A stretch of DNA of 64,000 nt from Nemophila menziesii. Taxonomy: Eukaryota; Streptophyta; Magnoliopsida; Boraginales; Hydrophyllaceae. A model generated the notes under the pieces. It was not told where the DNA came from. It saw only the letters and a list, made by a program, of their open reading frames with translations, and ran no database searches. A program made the translations under genes and the position numbers. The stretch covers positions 682,001 to 746,000 of the forward strand of contig JARWIR010000008.1 of the NCBI GenBank assembly GCA_029959085.1. The letters run 5' to 3'. Positions 11,614 through 22,111 of the stretch are shown here, piece after piece. Each line of letters opens with the position of its first letter. Within the stretch, counting starts at the first letter, position 1.

Positions 11614-13793
11614 TCAAGATTTGCGAATATAGTCTCCCCAACAACGAGTTAGGCTATGAACGTCAACTAATCTGCGCTTGAGCCCCTTCTTGGATCGAAT
11701 TTCTATCACCTTGGTTGAAACAACCTTAGTGACAATGAATGGTCCCATCCACGAGTCTTTGAAACTACGTGGCCTATTCTCGCGTTTGTGAGCTTTCCAT
11801 AGTACTTCATGGCCAACCCCAAACTCAATGTTTGGCTCAGTATCCACAGGCTTTAAGTGGATCTTCTCTGGAGGGACTTTGTTATGTGAAAGGCTGTGGA
11901 TGACAGGAACGGTGGGATCTAACTTCCTCGGTTTCTTACCCAAGACATAGAAGGTCTCAGATACGTTCTTTGCGTGAAGGGTAATGGTCCCTTCTTCGAA
12001 GTTGATGACACTTTGACTTGTGGCCATGAAAGGCCATCCAAGTATGATTGGAACCTGCTTATCTGCATCAAACTCAAGTATAACAAAGTTAGTAGGGATG
12101 ACGATACTACCTGCACGGACTAAGACGTCCTCCACTGTTCCCCATGTCCTGGTAACTGAGTTGTCAGCGAACTGCAACTTCACTGGAGTTTTCTCTGATT
12201 TCTGAAGTCCAAGTCTCTCGAACACGGACTTAGGCATAAGATTCACACCAGAACCCAAATCATACATAGCTTTCACCTTGAGTATACCATTAATTTGAAT
12301 AGGGAGGTTGAAACTTCCCAGATCTTTAAGCTTTGTTGGCAGCTCTCGTTCACTTCTTCTTGAAACTCTCAGGTTCTCCCTTGGGATCTATACACTCGCT
12401 TCTTTCTCAGGAATAACTTGCGTAAAAACTTGTTGCGGTGTAAGTCCTTTCTTTGCAATCTCAAGCATTTGGGCGTTGATATTTTCAGGTGTATACGCCT
12501 CTACAAATGTCTTGAGTTCAGTGTCATCCTTAGAATTTGTATTAGGAATAGTTGGTGACACTGTTTGAACAACAGGTGGTGGTCCCACCTTCTCTTCTTC
12601 TTTCTCTTCTTGCACAGCAGGTGCAACTTCAACTTTAACTCTTGATTCCTCCTTGGAGGCTTCTTTCTCTTTAGCCAGCTCAACTTGATAATCCATAACC
12701 GATCGAATCTCTTCTTGCATATCCTTCAGAAGCTGTATAAATTCGGCTTTTTCTGAATCGTCCTCCACATCAACCTCAGAACAGTCAGATTCCACGGGGC
12801 TAGGCTTGGTTGGTTCTTCTTCGGTACTCGGAACCTCCACGGCACTAACGGCAGCATGTGGTACTTCCTTCTTTTCTTCTTCAATTTCAAGGCATATAGC
12901 CTTACAAGCTTCGAACCCAACATTGTCATCACCTCCTTCGATAGCCTTCAATTCTTTTTGTTCCATTAAATTTGTTAGAACTTTGTTTAATTGTTCTACT
13001 TGAGTACCTAAAATCTGAATTGAGGCATCTTGTCCTCGTAACTTCTTCCTGAGTGTTCATCATGGTCAAACGGTCCAAGACTTTTACTAATTGTTGATTA
13101 TCCATAGATCCTTCTTGAGGATACTTAGGTAAAGCTTTCAGATCTAACGCATCGGTATAGGCATCTTGAACAGGTTGTTGAGGGGGAGCAGGTCTATTTT
13201 GATGTTGATTTTGATACTGACCTCTTGGTTGGAAAAAGTTGTTTTGGGGGCGCAGTTGATAATGACCAGGATTAGCGGCCCCCTGAGGATTTGAATATTG
13301 CATACCCGGATGATTTAGGTTACCAAATTGATAGCCTCCTCGGTTGGATATGAAGTAAACAGATTGTGGATTTCCTGCGCACTCTTCCCATGTATGATTA
13401 TTAACCCCACATTGTTGACAACCTTGTGCTTCTTGTACTACGTTTGCTGCGACTAAATTTTTCTGCATCTCTAGCTTAAGCTCTTTGATTTGATTCTCTA
13501 ATGCGGATATTTGAGCTGAGTTTGTAGTTTCTACATCTAAACGAAGCATTCCTCGGGTCTTTGCTACAAAAGCTCGCGTAGAAGGCCAACTCCTTTCTTG
13601 TTCAATAATATTTTCCAAAACCTCAGAAGTTTCATTATGATTCATGGACACGAAATTTACCTTCCCTATGTTATCCACCTTCTCTCTACCTTTATCATTA
13701 AGACCTTCATAGAATATAGCAAGTTGTAAAGAGGGGGTATAACCATGGAGCGGACATCTAGCTAATTTATGTTGAAACCTTGTCCATGATTCT
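11614..13793 (-). pseudogene. Element B ORF1, downstream part: gag end, zinc knuckle, protease, integrase tail
   Basis: The part of gag beyond insertion A starts at WTRFQHKL. It contains the CCHC knuckle CQQCGVNNHTWEEC, a Q/P/N-rich linker, a Glu-rich region, the aspartic protease core AMYDLGSGVNLMPKSVF with VPIILGWPFMA, and then GPFIVTKV of the integrase C terminus. Lesions against element A: a frameshift near 13050 and a GAG-to-TAG nonsense codon near 12388 just before the protease. Between protease and integrase tail there is no RT, RNase H or integrase core; A has the same junction, so the loss is ancestral. Confidence 0.88.
13789..13793. repeat. Left target-site duplication of element A (ATTCT)
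   Basis: ATTCT flanks the 5' LTR here and recurs directly after the 3' LTR at 23660-23664. Removing A and one copy restores a continuous gag reading across B. Confidence 0.97.
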
Positions 13794-15330
13794 TGATGTC
13801 TCCTCATTTGTGATAGATTAATGTTAGGACGAGACATCATTTTTAGTGATTTAGAAGTCTTTAATGTCGATTTTCTTGAGAAATAGTGCACTTTCCTATT
13901 TTGAGTCTTGATTTAGTAAAATAATATTTTTAGAGCATATTGGGTTTAATTGTTTATTTAGTGTGTAGCTTTAAAGATAATTATGGAGCTTAATTAGAGT
14001 CCAAGTCAAAGATTACAACTTATGGAAAGAGATTTGCATGGTAATTGGAGATAAGGAAACAAAAGCTAAAAAGATGGAAAAGGAAAAGCTGCCTAATCTA
14101 AGATTCTGCATTAAACGCCTAAAGAAGTGCTATTCTACCCAAGAAATAGGTCGATTTTGGTAATTTCCTTCTTTAAGGACAAAGATAATTCTGTTGCGAT
14201 TCTTTTGGTATCTTATGGAGCTCAAACCGACCAATAACGAAGAAGATATGCTCAAAACGGTCCAGCAGTGTTTATCTTTATTTCCATACGAATTTGAGTT
14301 GGGCTAGAAGTCCAATACCTTACCTCTTCCTCAAATAAACGAATTAGGTCTTCTAAACACCTATAAATACACCCTTATATCACTTGTAAAATAATCCTTC
14401 CTTAGTTTAAAACCTTATAATTATTTCTTAGTCATTGTAGAGAGCAAGATGATGTCTTTTGTAATTTCTTTTAGTTTATTTCCTTCAGGTATGAACTAAA
14501 CTCCCCATAGCTTGGGTTTTGCATAATGTATAATCTATGAATTCTAATTCTTCTATCTAAGTTTCTTTGGGAATTATATGTTTTAATTTGATATCAGCTT
14601 CTTACTTAATATTTGTTTATGTGTTTTGATTTAATGTCTTTCCTAGAACTGATCACTTTAGGATTGTTTTAATAGTAGTTAGATGGTCTCCTTGACAGGG
14701 TGTTTAACTATTGAACCACCACATAATGTCTAGTGTCGATATTAGTTCTGACAAAACATGATTCTAACTAGATAGTCATTAGGGTTTGTTTTAACCACCA
14801 TATCACCAATTGATTGTTGCGTTGTCTTAGAGCCTTGGTGGCGCTTGATAACTCTAAGAGTGTAACCACGTCTTGGTTGTGCCGTAGCCCCCTTAGTCGC
14901 TCTCAAGGTCTAAGGTATGGGAATTTAGAATCCTGACTAAGTATACCAAGAGCTAATATTCTCCCTTATTAACTAGATTTATAGATAGAATTAAAAGGAT
15001 TAGTGCATACTAGCAAAACCTGAGCTATACTTCTCATCTCATATTTCTTATCTTTTATTTTATTGTCTTTATTTTCTTAGTTTTAATTAGTTTTAATTCT
15101 TGAATCTCGAAATCTGTTCCCTTTACTTTTCTGTCTTTTAATTATTTACTCTTACTCGTTATTCCTACTCACGCGTATAACACACTTAAGTCCCTGCGAA
15201 CGAACTCTACTTACTAACTTAAACTTGCATACGTCCTGTAATACTTGCAGTACTGTGCCTGTCTAGGGTGAGAGTGCGTAGTTTCTTGGCTTAATTTTAT
15301 CTCATTTTTATCACACCCTAGGCACCACCA
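13794..15330 (+). mobile_element. 5' LTR of element A
   Basis: 1537 bp, TGATGTCTCC to CACCACCA. The inverted repeat TGATGTCTC (13794-13802) and GAGACATCA (13831-13839) lies at the very 5' end. The likely promoter is TATAAATA at 14362-14369, after CTTCTAAACACC, and the transcript would begin a little downstream. The 3' LTR has an extra 10-11-bp AGTTTTAATT unit near 23400. Confidence 0.95.
14362..14369 (+). promoter_or_regulatory. TATA box in element A 5' LTR
   Basis: TATAAATA in the context CACC-TATAAATA-CACCC. The same context occurs in E (49044 and 54786), in A's 3' LTR near 22681 and, on the minus strand, in B and C. This conservation supports a core promoter. Confidence 0.7.
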
Positions 15331-15336
15331 AGTTTT

Positions 15337-15354
15337 TGGCGCCGCTGCCGGGGA
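15337..15354 (+). other. Primer binding site, tRNA-Asp type, element A
   Basis: TGGCGCCGCTGCCGGGGA lies 6 bases after the LTR end. It is complementary at 17 of 18 positions to the plant tRNA-Asp 3' end as I know it (the expected site would have GTT where this has GCT). Minus-strand DNA synthesis would start here. Confidence 0.85.
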
Positions 15355-15486
15355 CTTGTGTCTCGTTAGCGTGTGGGTTATCTATTTCGAGTAGTAGTTT
15401 TTAATTAGTTTTTACTTTTCAGTTTTTAGTTTTTATTTTTCCAGATTTACGCTTGTGGTTTGCTTTAGTCTTTTTCAGGTTTCACA

Positions 15487-18294
15487 GTGTTTAATTCTTG
15501 GCCTCCTTTACCGGAGCCTGAGAGGAGCTTCAGATCTTATAACAAACGAATTCGTGAGGAAAGAGCATTAAGAAGAGCTATGGCAGACATACAAGATAAT
15601 GATCCGGAGTTAGTTTACTTTGCACCAGGAGGACCTCCTGCGTTTATTCCACCTGGTGTACAACAACCTTTAGGAGGAGGTAATGGGCAGAATAATCAAC
15701 AGAACCGAGTTGAACAAGACCTTCCTGGCCTTAATGTACCATTCCATGTTCAACCAATCGGTTACCGCCCTCCTGAGATTCCGAATATCAAATTTAGACC
15801 CGATCCGGGTATGCTTAGTCAATTTCAAAGTTTCGGACTCTATACTGTTACAGCAATACAAGATCCGGTAAAAGCGATTCAGAAGTTCATGCAGATTTGT
15901 GATGCCTACATTACTCCTGGAATTACACGCGAGCAACTGTATTGTCATATGTTTTCGTTTTTCTTGACCGGAAGAGCTAGGGATTGGCTAGAAAGACAAC
16001 CACATGGAACCATTCATTCTTGGAGAGAACTTCAAGCCGCGTTCTTTAACCGATTTTATCCGAAGAGCATGAGACTCAAAGATCAAGCCGAGCTTGCAAG
16101 ATTTTGCCAAGAAGATGGAGAAACAGTGGGAGAAGCATGGACAAGGTTTCAACAAAAATTAACTAGATGTCCGCTCCATGGTTATACACCTGCTCTACAA
16201 CTTGTTATGTTCTATGAAGGTCTTAATGGTAAAGGTAGAGAAAAGGTGGATAACATTGGAAAGGGTAATTTTGTGTCCATGAATCACAATGAAGCTTCCG
16301 AGATTTTGGAAAATATTATGGAACAGGAAAGAAGTTGGCCTTCAACGCGAGCAAAAACCAGAGGAACGCTTCGTTTAGATGCAGAAACTGCGAACTCAGC
16401 TCAGATATCCGCATTAGAAAATCAAATCAAAGAGCTGAAAATAGCAATGGAAAAGAATTTAGCCGCTGCAAACGTAGTACAAGAAGCACAAGGTTGTCAA
16501 CAGTGTGGGGTTAACAATCATACATGGGAAGAGTGCGAATCAAATCCGCAATCTTTTTACTTTATATCCAACCGATGGGGTAACCGAAACCATCCGGGTA
16601 TGCAGTATTCAAATCCACAAGGGGCCGCTAATCCTGGTCATTATCAACCGCGCCCCCAGAACAACTCTTTCCAACAGAGAGGTCAGTATCAAAATCATTA
16701 TCAGAACAGACCTGCTCCCCCACAACAACCTACTCAAGATGCCTATACCGATTCATTAGATCAGAAAGCTTTACCTCAGTATCCTCAAGAAGGATCTATG
16801 GACAATCAACAGATAGCACAAGCTCTAGGCTGTTTGACCACGACTATGAATGCTCAGGACGAGAAGATCAGAGGACAAGATGCCGTACTTCAGATATTAG
16901 GTACTCAAGTAAAACAATTAAACGAAGTTTTAACAAATTTGGTAGAACAAAAGGAAGTAAAGGCAATCGAAGGAGGTGAAAACAATGTTGGGTTCGAAGC
17001 TTGCAAGGCTATTTGCCTTGAAATTGAAGAAGCAAAAGAGGAAGTACCGCATGCTGCCGTTAGTGCCGTGGAAGTTCCGAGTACCGAAGAAGAACCAACC
17101 AAGTCTAGCCCCGTGGAATCTGACTGTTCTGAGGTTTATGTGGAGGACGATCAAGACAAAGCCGAATTTATACAGCTACTGAGGAAGATGCAAGAGGAGA
17201 TTCGATCGGTTGTGGATTACGCAGCTGAGTTGGCTAAAGAGAAAGAGAAAGAAGCCTCAAAGGAGGAATCAGAAGATGAAGTTGCACCTGCTGTGCACAA
17301 AGAGAAAGAAGAAGAGAAGGTGGAATCGCCACCTATTGTTCAACCAGTGTCATCAACTATTCCTGATACAAATCCTAAGGATGACACTGTACTCAAGACA
17401 TTTGTAGAGGCGTACCAACCTGAATATATCAACGCCCAAATGCTTGAGATTGCGAAGAGGGGACTTACACCGCAACAAGTTTTTACGCAAGTTATTCCTG
17501 AGAAAGAGGCGAGTGTAGAGATCCCAAGAGAGAACCTGAGGGTTTCGAGAAGAAGTGAAAGAGAGCTGCCACTAAAGCTTAAAGATCCGGGAAGTTTCAA
17601 CCTTCCGATTCAGTTACATGGTATGCTCAAAGTGAAAGCGATGTACGATGTGGGTTCTGGTGTAAATCTTATGCCTAAGGCCGTGTTCGAGAGACTTGGA
17701 CTTCAGAAATCAGAGAAAACTCCAGTGAAATTGCAGTTTGCTGACAACTCAGTGAAAAGGACATGGGGAACAGTGAAGGACGTCTTAGTCCGTGCAGGTA
17801 ATATCGCCATCCCTACTGACTTTGTTATTCTTGAGTTTGATGCAGATAAGCAGGTTCCGATCATACTTGGACGGCCTTTCATGGCCACAAGTCAAAGTGT
17901 GATCAACTTCCAAGAAGGGACCATCACCCTTCATGCAAAAAATGTATCCGAGACCTTCTATGTCTTAGGTAAGAAACCAAGGAAGTTAGATCCCACCGTT
18001 CCTGTCATCCACAGCCTTTCACATCACAAAGTCCCTCCTGAGAAGATCCACTTAAAGCCTGTGGATACTGAGCCAAACATTGAGTTTGGGGTTGGCCATG
18101 AAGTTCTATGGAAAGCTCACAAACGAGAGAATAGGCCACGAAGTTTCAGAGACTCGTGGATGGGACCATTCATTGTCACTAAGGTTGTTTCAGCCAAGGT
18201 GATAGAAATTCGCCCCAAAACTGGGGTCAAGCGCAGATTAGTGGACGTTCATAGCCTCACTTGTTGTTGGGGAGGCTATATTCGCAAATCTTGA
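15487..18294 (+). CDS. Element A ORF1: gag, protease and integrase-tail fusion, intact
   Basis: An open frame of 935 codons. Position 15487 is GTG; the first ATG is at 15580 (residue 32), but residues 1-31 are also conserved in B, so the true N terminus may come from a spliced leader or from that ATG. Residues about 105-285 are a retrotransposon gag domain (FLTGRARDWLERQP, FYPKSMRLKDQAELARF). A perfect CX2CX4HX4C knuckle is at 337-350. A Q/N/P-rich linker and a Glu-rich segment follow. The aspartic protease has its DVGSGVN motif near 721 and IILGRPFMA about 70 residues on. From about 858 it runs straight into an integrase C-terminal tail (WMGPFIVTKV). RT, RNase H and the integrase core are missing with no frame break. 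It could form capsids and mature them, but could not copy or integrate alone. Confidence 0.9.
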   Translation: MFNSWPPLPEPERSFRSYNKRIREERALRRAMADIQDNDPELVYFAPGGPPAFIPPGVQQPLGGGNGQNNQQNRVEQDLPGLNVPFHVQPIGYRPPEIPNIKFRPDPGMLSQFQSFGLYTVTAIQDPVKAIQKFMQICDAYITPGITREQLYCHMFSFFLTGRARDWLERQPHGTIHSWRELQAAFFNRFYPKSMRLKDQAELARFCQEDGETVGEAWTRFQQKLTRCPLHGYTPALQLVMFYEGLNGKGREKVDNIGKGNFVSMNHNEASEILENIMEQERSWPSTRAKTRGTLRLDAETANSAQISALENQIKELKIAMEKNLAAANVVQEAQGCQQCGVNNHTWEECESNPQSFYFISNRWGNRNHPGMQYSNPQGAANPGHYQPRPQNNSFQQRGQYQNHYQNRPAPPQQPTQDAYTDSLDQKALPQYPQEGSMDNQQIAQALGCLTTTMNAQDEKIRGQDAVLQILGTQVKQLNEVLTNLVEQKEVKAIEGGENNVGFEACKAICLEIEEAKEEVPHAAVSAVEVPSTEEEPTKSSPVESDCSEVYVEDDQDKAEFIQLLRKMQEEIRSVVDYAAELAKEKEKEASKEESEDEVAPAVHKEKEEEKVESPPIVQPVSSTIPDTNPKDDTVLKTFVEAYQPEYINAQMLEIAKRGLTPQQVFTQVIPEKEASVEIPRENLRVSRRSERELPLKLKDPGSFNLPIQLHGMLKVKAMYDVGSGVNLMPKAVFERLGLQKSEKTPVKLQFADNSVKRTWGTVKDVLVRAGNIAIPTDFVILEFDADKQVPIILGRPFMATSQSVINFQEGTITLHAKNVSETFYVLGKKPRKLDPTVPVIHSLSHHKVPPEKIHLKPVDTEPNIEFGVGHEVLWKAHKRENRPRSFRDSWMGPFIVTKVVSAKVIEIRPKTGVKRRLVDVHSLTCCWGGYIRKS

Positions 18295-18499
18295 CAGAGG
18301 TAACACGTCTAACTTTGAAAGACGTTAAATAAAAGTGCTGTACGGGAGACAACCCGTAGTTTTTTTAGTTTTCATGTCTTTTACGTTTTTAATTCATGTT
18401 TAATTTAGTTGTTTTTAGTTGATAATGCATATTTGAGAAAGGTATTAGTGTTTTTGGTGTGTAGGAATTAGAGAAATCGAGTTAGGGACGCAAGGAAAA

Positions 18500-18885
18500 A
18501 TTTTCGGAGCGAAGGGTTGACCTGCGCGGACTACCCCCGCAGACTACCCCTAGTCCGCAGGTATGCACCGCAGGGTCCAACGCTGTACCACGGGTCTTGT
18601 CCAGAACTCAGAAAAAATTGACCCGCGGATTACCCCCTGCACCGCGCCATGGTCCGCAGCTCAAAAACGCGTGCCACGGGGTAGGTCCACGTGTATTTGG
18701 ACGAAGAAGGCGCGGGGTACCCTCCGGTGTACCGCACCATGGCCCGCGAGTCAAAAACGCGTACCACGGGGTTGTACCACGGGTATTATCCAGGGGGTAT
18801 AAATTTTCGAGCAACAGAAGCTGCGGTGTACCCCGCGGTACACCCATGGTCCGCAGGGATGGTCCGCACGAGCCGCCAGAGAGAT
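18500..18885 (+). repeat. GC-rich palindromic island of element A
   Basis: High GC in an AT-rich element. Repeated pieces include ACCGCACCATGGCCCGC, GTACCACGGG (several), GGTGTACCGC, CCGCGGTACACC and GGTCCGCAG. The island lies between the ORF1 stop and ORF2, as in B, D and E. Long frames open on both strands because the palindromes lack stop codons; I do not regard these as genes. Confidence 0.8.
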
Positions 18886-19318
18886 AAAAGAAAGGGTTTC
18901 AAGGCTATAAGAAGATATAATGCTTTTTAATTCCGAATTTTTATAAACCTTAAACCTCTTTCTCTTCTCCAAAACTCTCCTAACTCCATTGAAGCTCATC
19001 AAAACCTTCACCAATCACCAAAACACAACCCAATCATCAAGAAAAACACATCAAATCTTCTCTCCACATCATTACAAGAGAGAATCAAACACCCAATCCT
19101 CATCAAATCCATTCAAATTGAAGAATCAAAGAGCCAAAGTTTCACAATTCATCCTACAATTTCTTAAATCCAAGCCAACCCATTAAAAATCCACCTCACC
19201 CACATTGAGATTCATCATCAATTCACCTATCCTAAGCCAAATCAAGCTTGTTCAACCATTAATTCACAAGTTCAAATTTCAAGGGTTGCTAAAGCTTTGA
19301 GTTGGGGGTTAATTGAAG
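18886..19318 (+). other. ORF2 leader of element A
   Basis: AT-rich and C/A-rich sequence (CTCATCAAAACC, CAAATCTTC) between the island and ORF2. It ends in the purine motif TTTGAGTTGGGGGTT (19296-19310), 8 bases before the ORF2 ATG. No coding frame is supported. Confidence 0.6.
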
Positions 19319-20518
19319 ATGACTAATAGAACAACAATTTTAGCTAACAAGAGGGAGGTGAAGAGCAACAAGGGATTGGAGTTAAACAAGAAGAAATCAA
19401 TTGACAAAGGTGCTAGTTCTAAATCAAAGGGTAAAGATAAAGTTGAGAAGAGTGGAATACCTTTGTTTGATCGTAATGGTAAAAAGCTTTACTTTTATGC
19501 AAAGGAGAAAACACAACCTCCACAAGGTCCTACACCCAAAGAAGAGAAAGAGGAAGCTTTAAAAATCTTGAAAGCTTCTGCAGTGAAACAATTGAAAGAA
19601 CTACCTTTTGCTTATGAGAAAGTATTCAAGGAAGGAGTTGGTATAGGAGAATACGCAAGATTCTTAGAGCTTGGTGAGAAATTGGGTTGGTCTACGTTCA
19701 TGGTAAGACGTTCTGAATTATGTCATGAGTTAGTTTTGGAATTCTATTTAGGCCTCTTTAGCCGATATAGTAATTGTGTTCCGATTAGAGGAAAGCTAGT
19801 TCCTTTCACAGTTGAGGAGATTAGAAACCACTTCAAGTTTAAGAAATTGAAAGGTTGTTGCAAATTTGAATAATCGGTTGCTAAGCGAAAAATCTTTGAT
19901 GAAGAATTACTTTTTGAGCATGTATTGGACAAAGAGAAAGTGCAATCACATAAGGGAGAATTGAAGGCACCTTGGCCTTACAAATATCTTCAAGCGGATG
20001 CAAGAATTTGGCACAATTTCCTTGTCCCTAATATTTTCGGAAACACACGAACTTTGGATGTGACTATGAAGTACGCTCTACTTTTGGACTGTATTTTGAG
20101 AGGAGCAGAAGTTGATGTGGCACAGTTGATCTATGAGGAGGTGATGCGATTTTCGGTCTCTCCTAAATCAGTTTATAATGTTAAATTTCCTACCATGATC
20201 ACGTGTCTTGTGCGAAAAGCGAATGTTACATTGGGTGAAGAAGAGAAACTTGAGTTTAAGACGAGTTATATTGATAATGCTTGGATAAAGGATATCTTTC
20301 GAAGAGCGGGTTCTACGCAAGTCTCGAAAGAAGAAAAGGAGCAAAGTTGGCAAGAGAAGATGGAGGAGCGTTTAACGAAATTCGAAGCAGCTCAAACTTC
20401 CTTAGTCAATGATGTGGCACAAATCAACGCTAATCAAGTGCACATCATGAAACTCCTTGAGCAATTAACGAAAGGTCCAGCAAATCCAACCTTGGATATT
20501 AATGATGCGAGGCAATAG
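19319..20518 (+). pseudogene. ORF2 of element A (env-position protein), one nonsense codon
   Basis: About 400 codons from the ATG at 19319 (MTNRTTILANKREV) to the TAG at 20516-20518. Like B's copy it has a basic N terminus, a Transposase_32-like middle (SELCHELVLEFYLGLFSR; EVDVAQLIYEEVMRFSV) and a charged C terminus (QINANQVHIMKLLEQL). The only break is a TAA at 19871-19873 after KGCCKFE; element B has a sense codon there. B in turn is broken where A is open, so the ancestral ORF was intact. No membrane segment is visible. Confidence 0.78.
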
Positions 20519-20605
20519 CCTCGAGAGTATGTTCTCTTTCTTCCTTACCATTTCTGTAAATATGTTTATCTGCTAATTTTAATTTCTGTTTTTCGAGTCT
20601 TTTTC

Positions 20606-20625
20606 GAGTCGTGGGGACACGGCTC
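20606..20625 (+). promoter_or_regulatory. Conserved hairpin in 3' UTR of element A
   Basis: GAGTCGTG and CACGGCTC pair over 8 positions (one G-U in RNA) around a GGGA loop. Counterparts: E 52596-52615 (perfect), B 9380-9399, D 40058-40077 (one mismatch). The function is unknown. Confidence 0.7.
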
Positions 20626-22093
20626 ATTTTTGAGTTGGGGGTGTGGGGATTCGTTGTCTCTCATCTCCATTTTTCTGTTTTTAGGTAGAAATTAAAATTT
20701 TTGATACATGGGAATTAGATGTAGAGTGTGTTTAATAGCTTGAAAGCATAAGCTCAGTGAATTAATGATAGTAAGCAATATGTTTATGAGCTATGTTATT
20801 TGTATGCTTTGAGTATTTGCAGGAAAATACACGTTGATAGTAAAGAAAAGATTAGTGAGCAATGTGATAGAAAGTATGTTCGATCTCAGGGAACCTTGAA
20901 AGTGTGTAGGCCGTGAGATCCGAGCTAGTTGAAAAACCATTTGATGAAAGCGCTAAAGGTAAGAAAATAACGAAATTACATAGTGTAGAAAGTGATTAAG
21001 GCAGTTCTTTCATATTTGAAGCCCTTGAAGCCTTTCTATACCTTCTCACCTTGTGATTTTTGAATTTATATGTTATATCCTTCTCAGCCCCTTCTAGCCT
21101 TTCTAAAGCTTTTTATTGAAACACGTTATAAGTCGTATCCCTTTAGATTTTAGGACTTTTCCATATGACCCGCACTCGAATCGCGATGCATAGACAGTTG
21201 TTTTAGAGCTTGAGTTTGGGGTGGTGGGTCCACCATTATGGGAATTGTTATTGGGTTGGTATTTTTTTTGAGCTTATTAATTGTGCTTTGTGCTTTATAT
21301 TGATGATGTTTCACAGATTTTTATTGTAACCCTTTGCCGGGGTAATAGTGAATGAAAAAGAAGCTACGAGCTAAAATTGCCAATAAGGGCATTAAAAGAA
21401 AAAAAAAATATATATGAGAAAAATAGTGTGATATCTCAACATTAAAAGAGAATCATAGCTATAAAAATTGATTTGAAAAGAAAAGAAAATATATATATTC
21501 GGACCAGCAAAGTGGAATGTTTATGTGAACATCTTAAGCTTTAATTGGGTTATTAGGGGATGCTAAATTGTGCATCAAGGAATTCATTGGGTTGAGTGAG
21601 AAATTTTTTATGAGAGTAACTCAAGCTCTAGGGCGATTCGTTGATGGCTAGTGAGGAGAGAGCCAAAAGCTCACTCCAAATTATCCAAATATACTATCAT
21701 ACCGTCCCTAAGCCTACATTACAACCTTAAAGACCTTTTGATTCTTTGCTATGTAATTGAGAAGTGATTAAGCCATTAGAGAGTAGTTAAGTGGAGCTTT
21801 GAATACTAGTAAGAATCGAACAATCTATAGCTCTCTTGGGGAACTGAGTAAAGTCCCAATCCTTCTTACATTGCGAAACTAATCTGATCTTGAATTCAAG
21901 CCGTATTGACTGTGGATATGAGAAGTGTACATGTATGTAGTTTATGAATATTATTGCATGAAATTTTCTGAGTTGTTGCTTTAGGTTTATTCTATATATT
22001 CTGCTATGCTCTTTCCCATTGTATTGAGAATTTTATAAGCGTGTATTTATAGACTTCCCTTTGTTTTTATCTTTATTGTATCGGGACGATACA

Positions 22094-22111
22094 ACTTTGA
22101 GTTGGGGGTCT
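22094..22111 (+). other. Polypurine tract of element A
   Basis: ACTTTGAGTTGGGGGTCT directly abuts the 3' LTR. The purine run would prime plus-strand DNA. Confidence 0.75.

Larger units (their letters stand above)
20519..22111 (+). other. 3' untranslated region of element A with conserved modules
   Basis: No protein is supported. Modules in order: hairpin GAGTCGTG-GGGA-CACGGCTC at 20606-20625 and adjacent purine run TTGAGTTGGGGG at about 20629; second run TTGAGTTTGGGGTGGTGGG near 21210; CCTTTGCCGGGGTAATAGTG near 21330; GAGAGAGCCAAAAGCTCACT near 21655; terminal tract 22094-22111. Each has a counterpart in B, D and E. Confidence 0.75.

Noticed and set aside
18563..19014. Overlapping open frames of 79-96 codons on both strands
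   Set aside because: They run through the GC-rich palindromic island, where lack of stops follows from composition. Products are R/P/G-rich without domain signal.
19319..20518. Calling ORF2 an envelope gene and the elements endogenous retroviruses
   Set aside because: Position alone suggests it. No signal peptide, membrane helix or furin-like site is visible in A, B or D, and the better match is the plant transposon protein domain.
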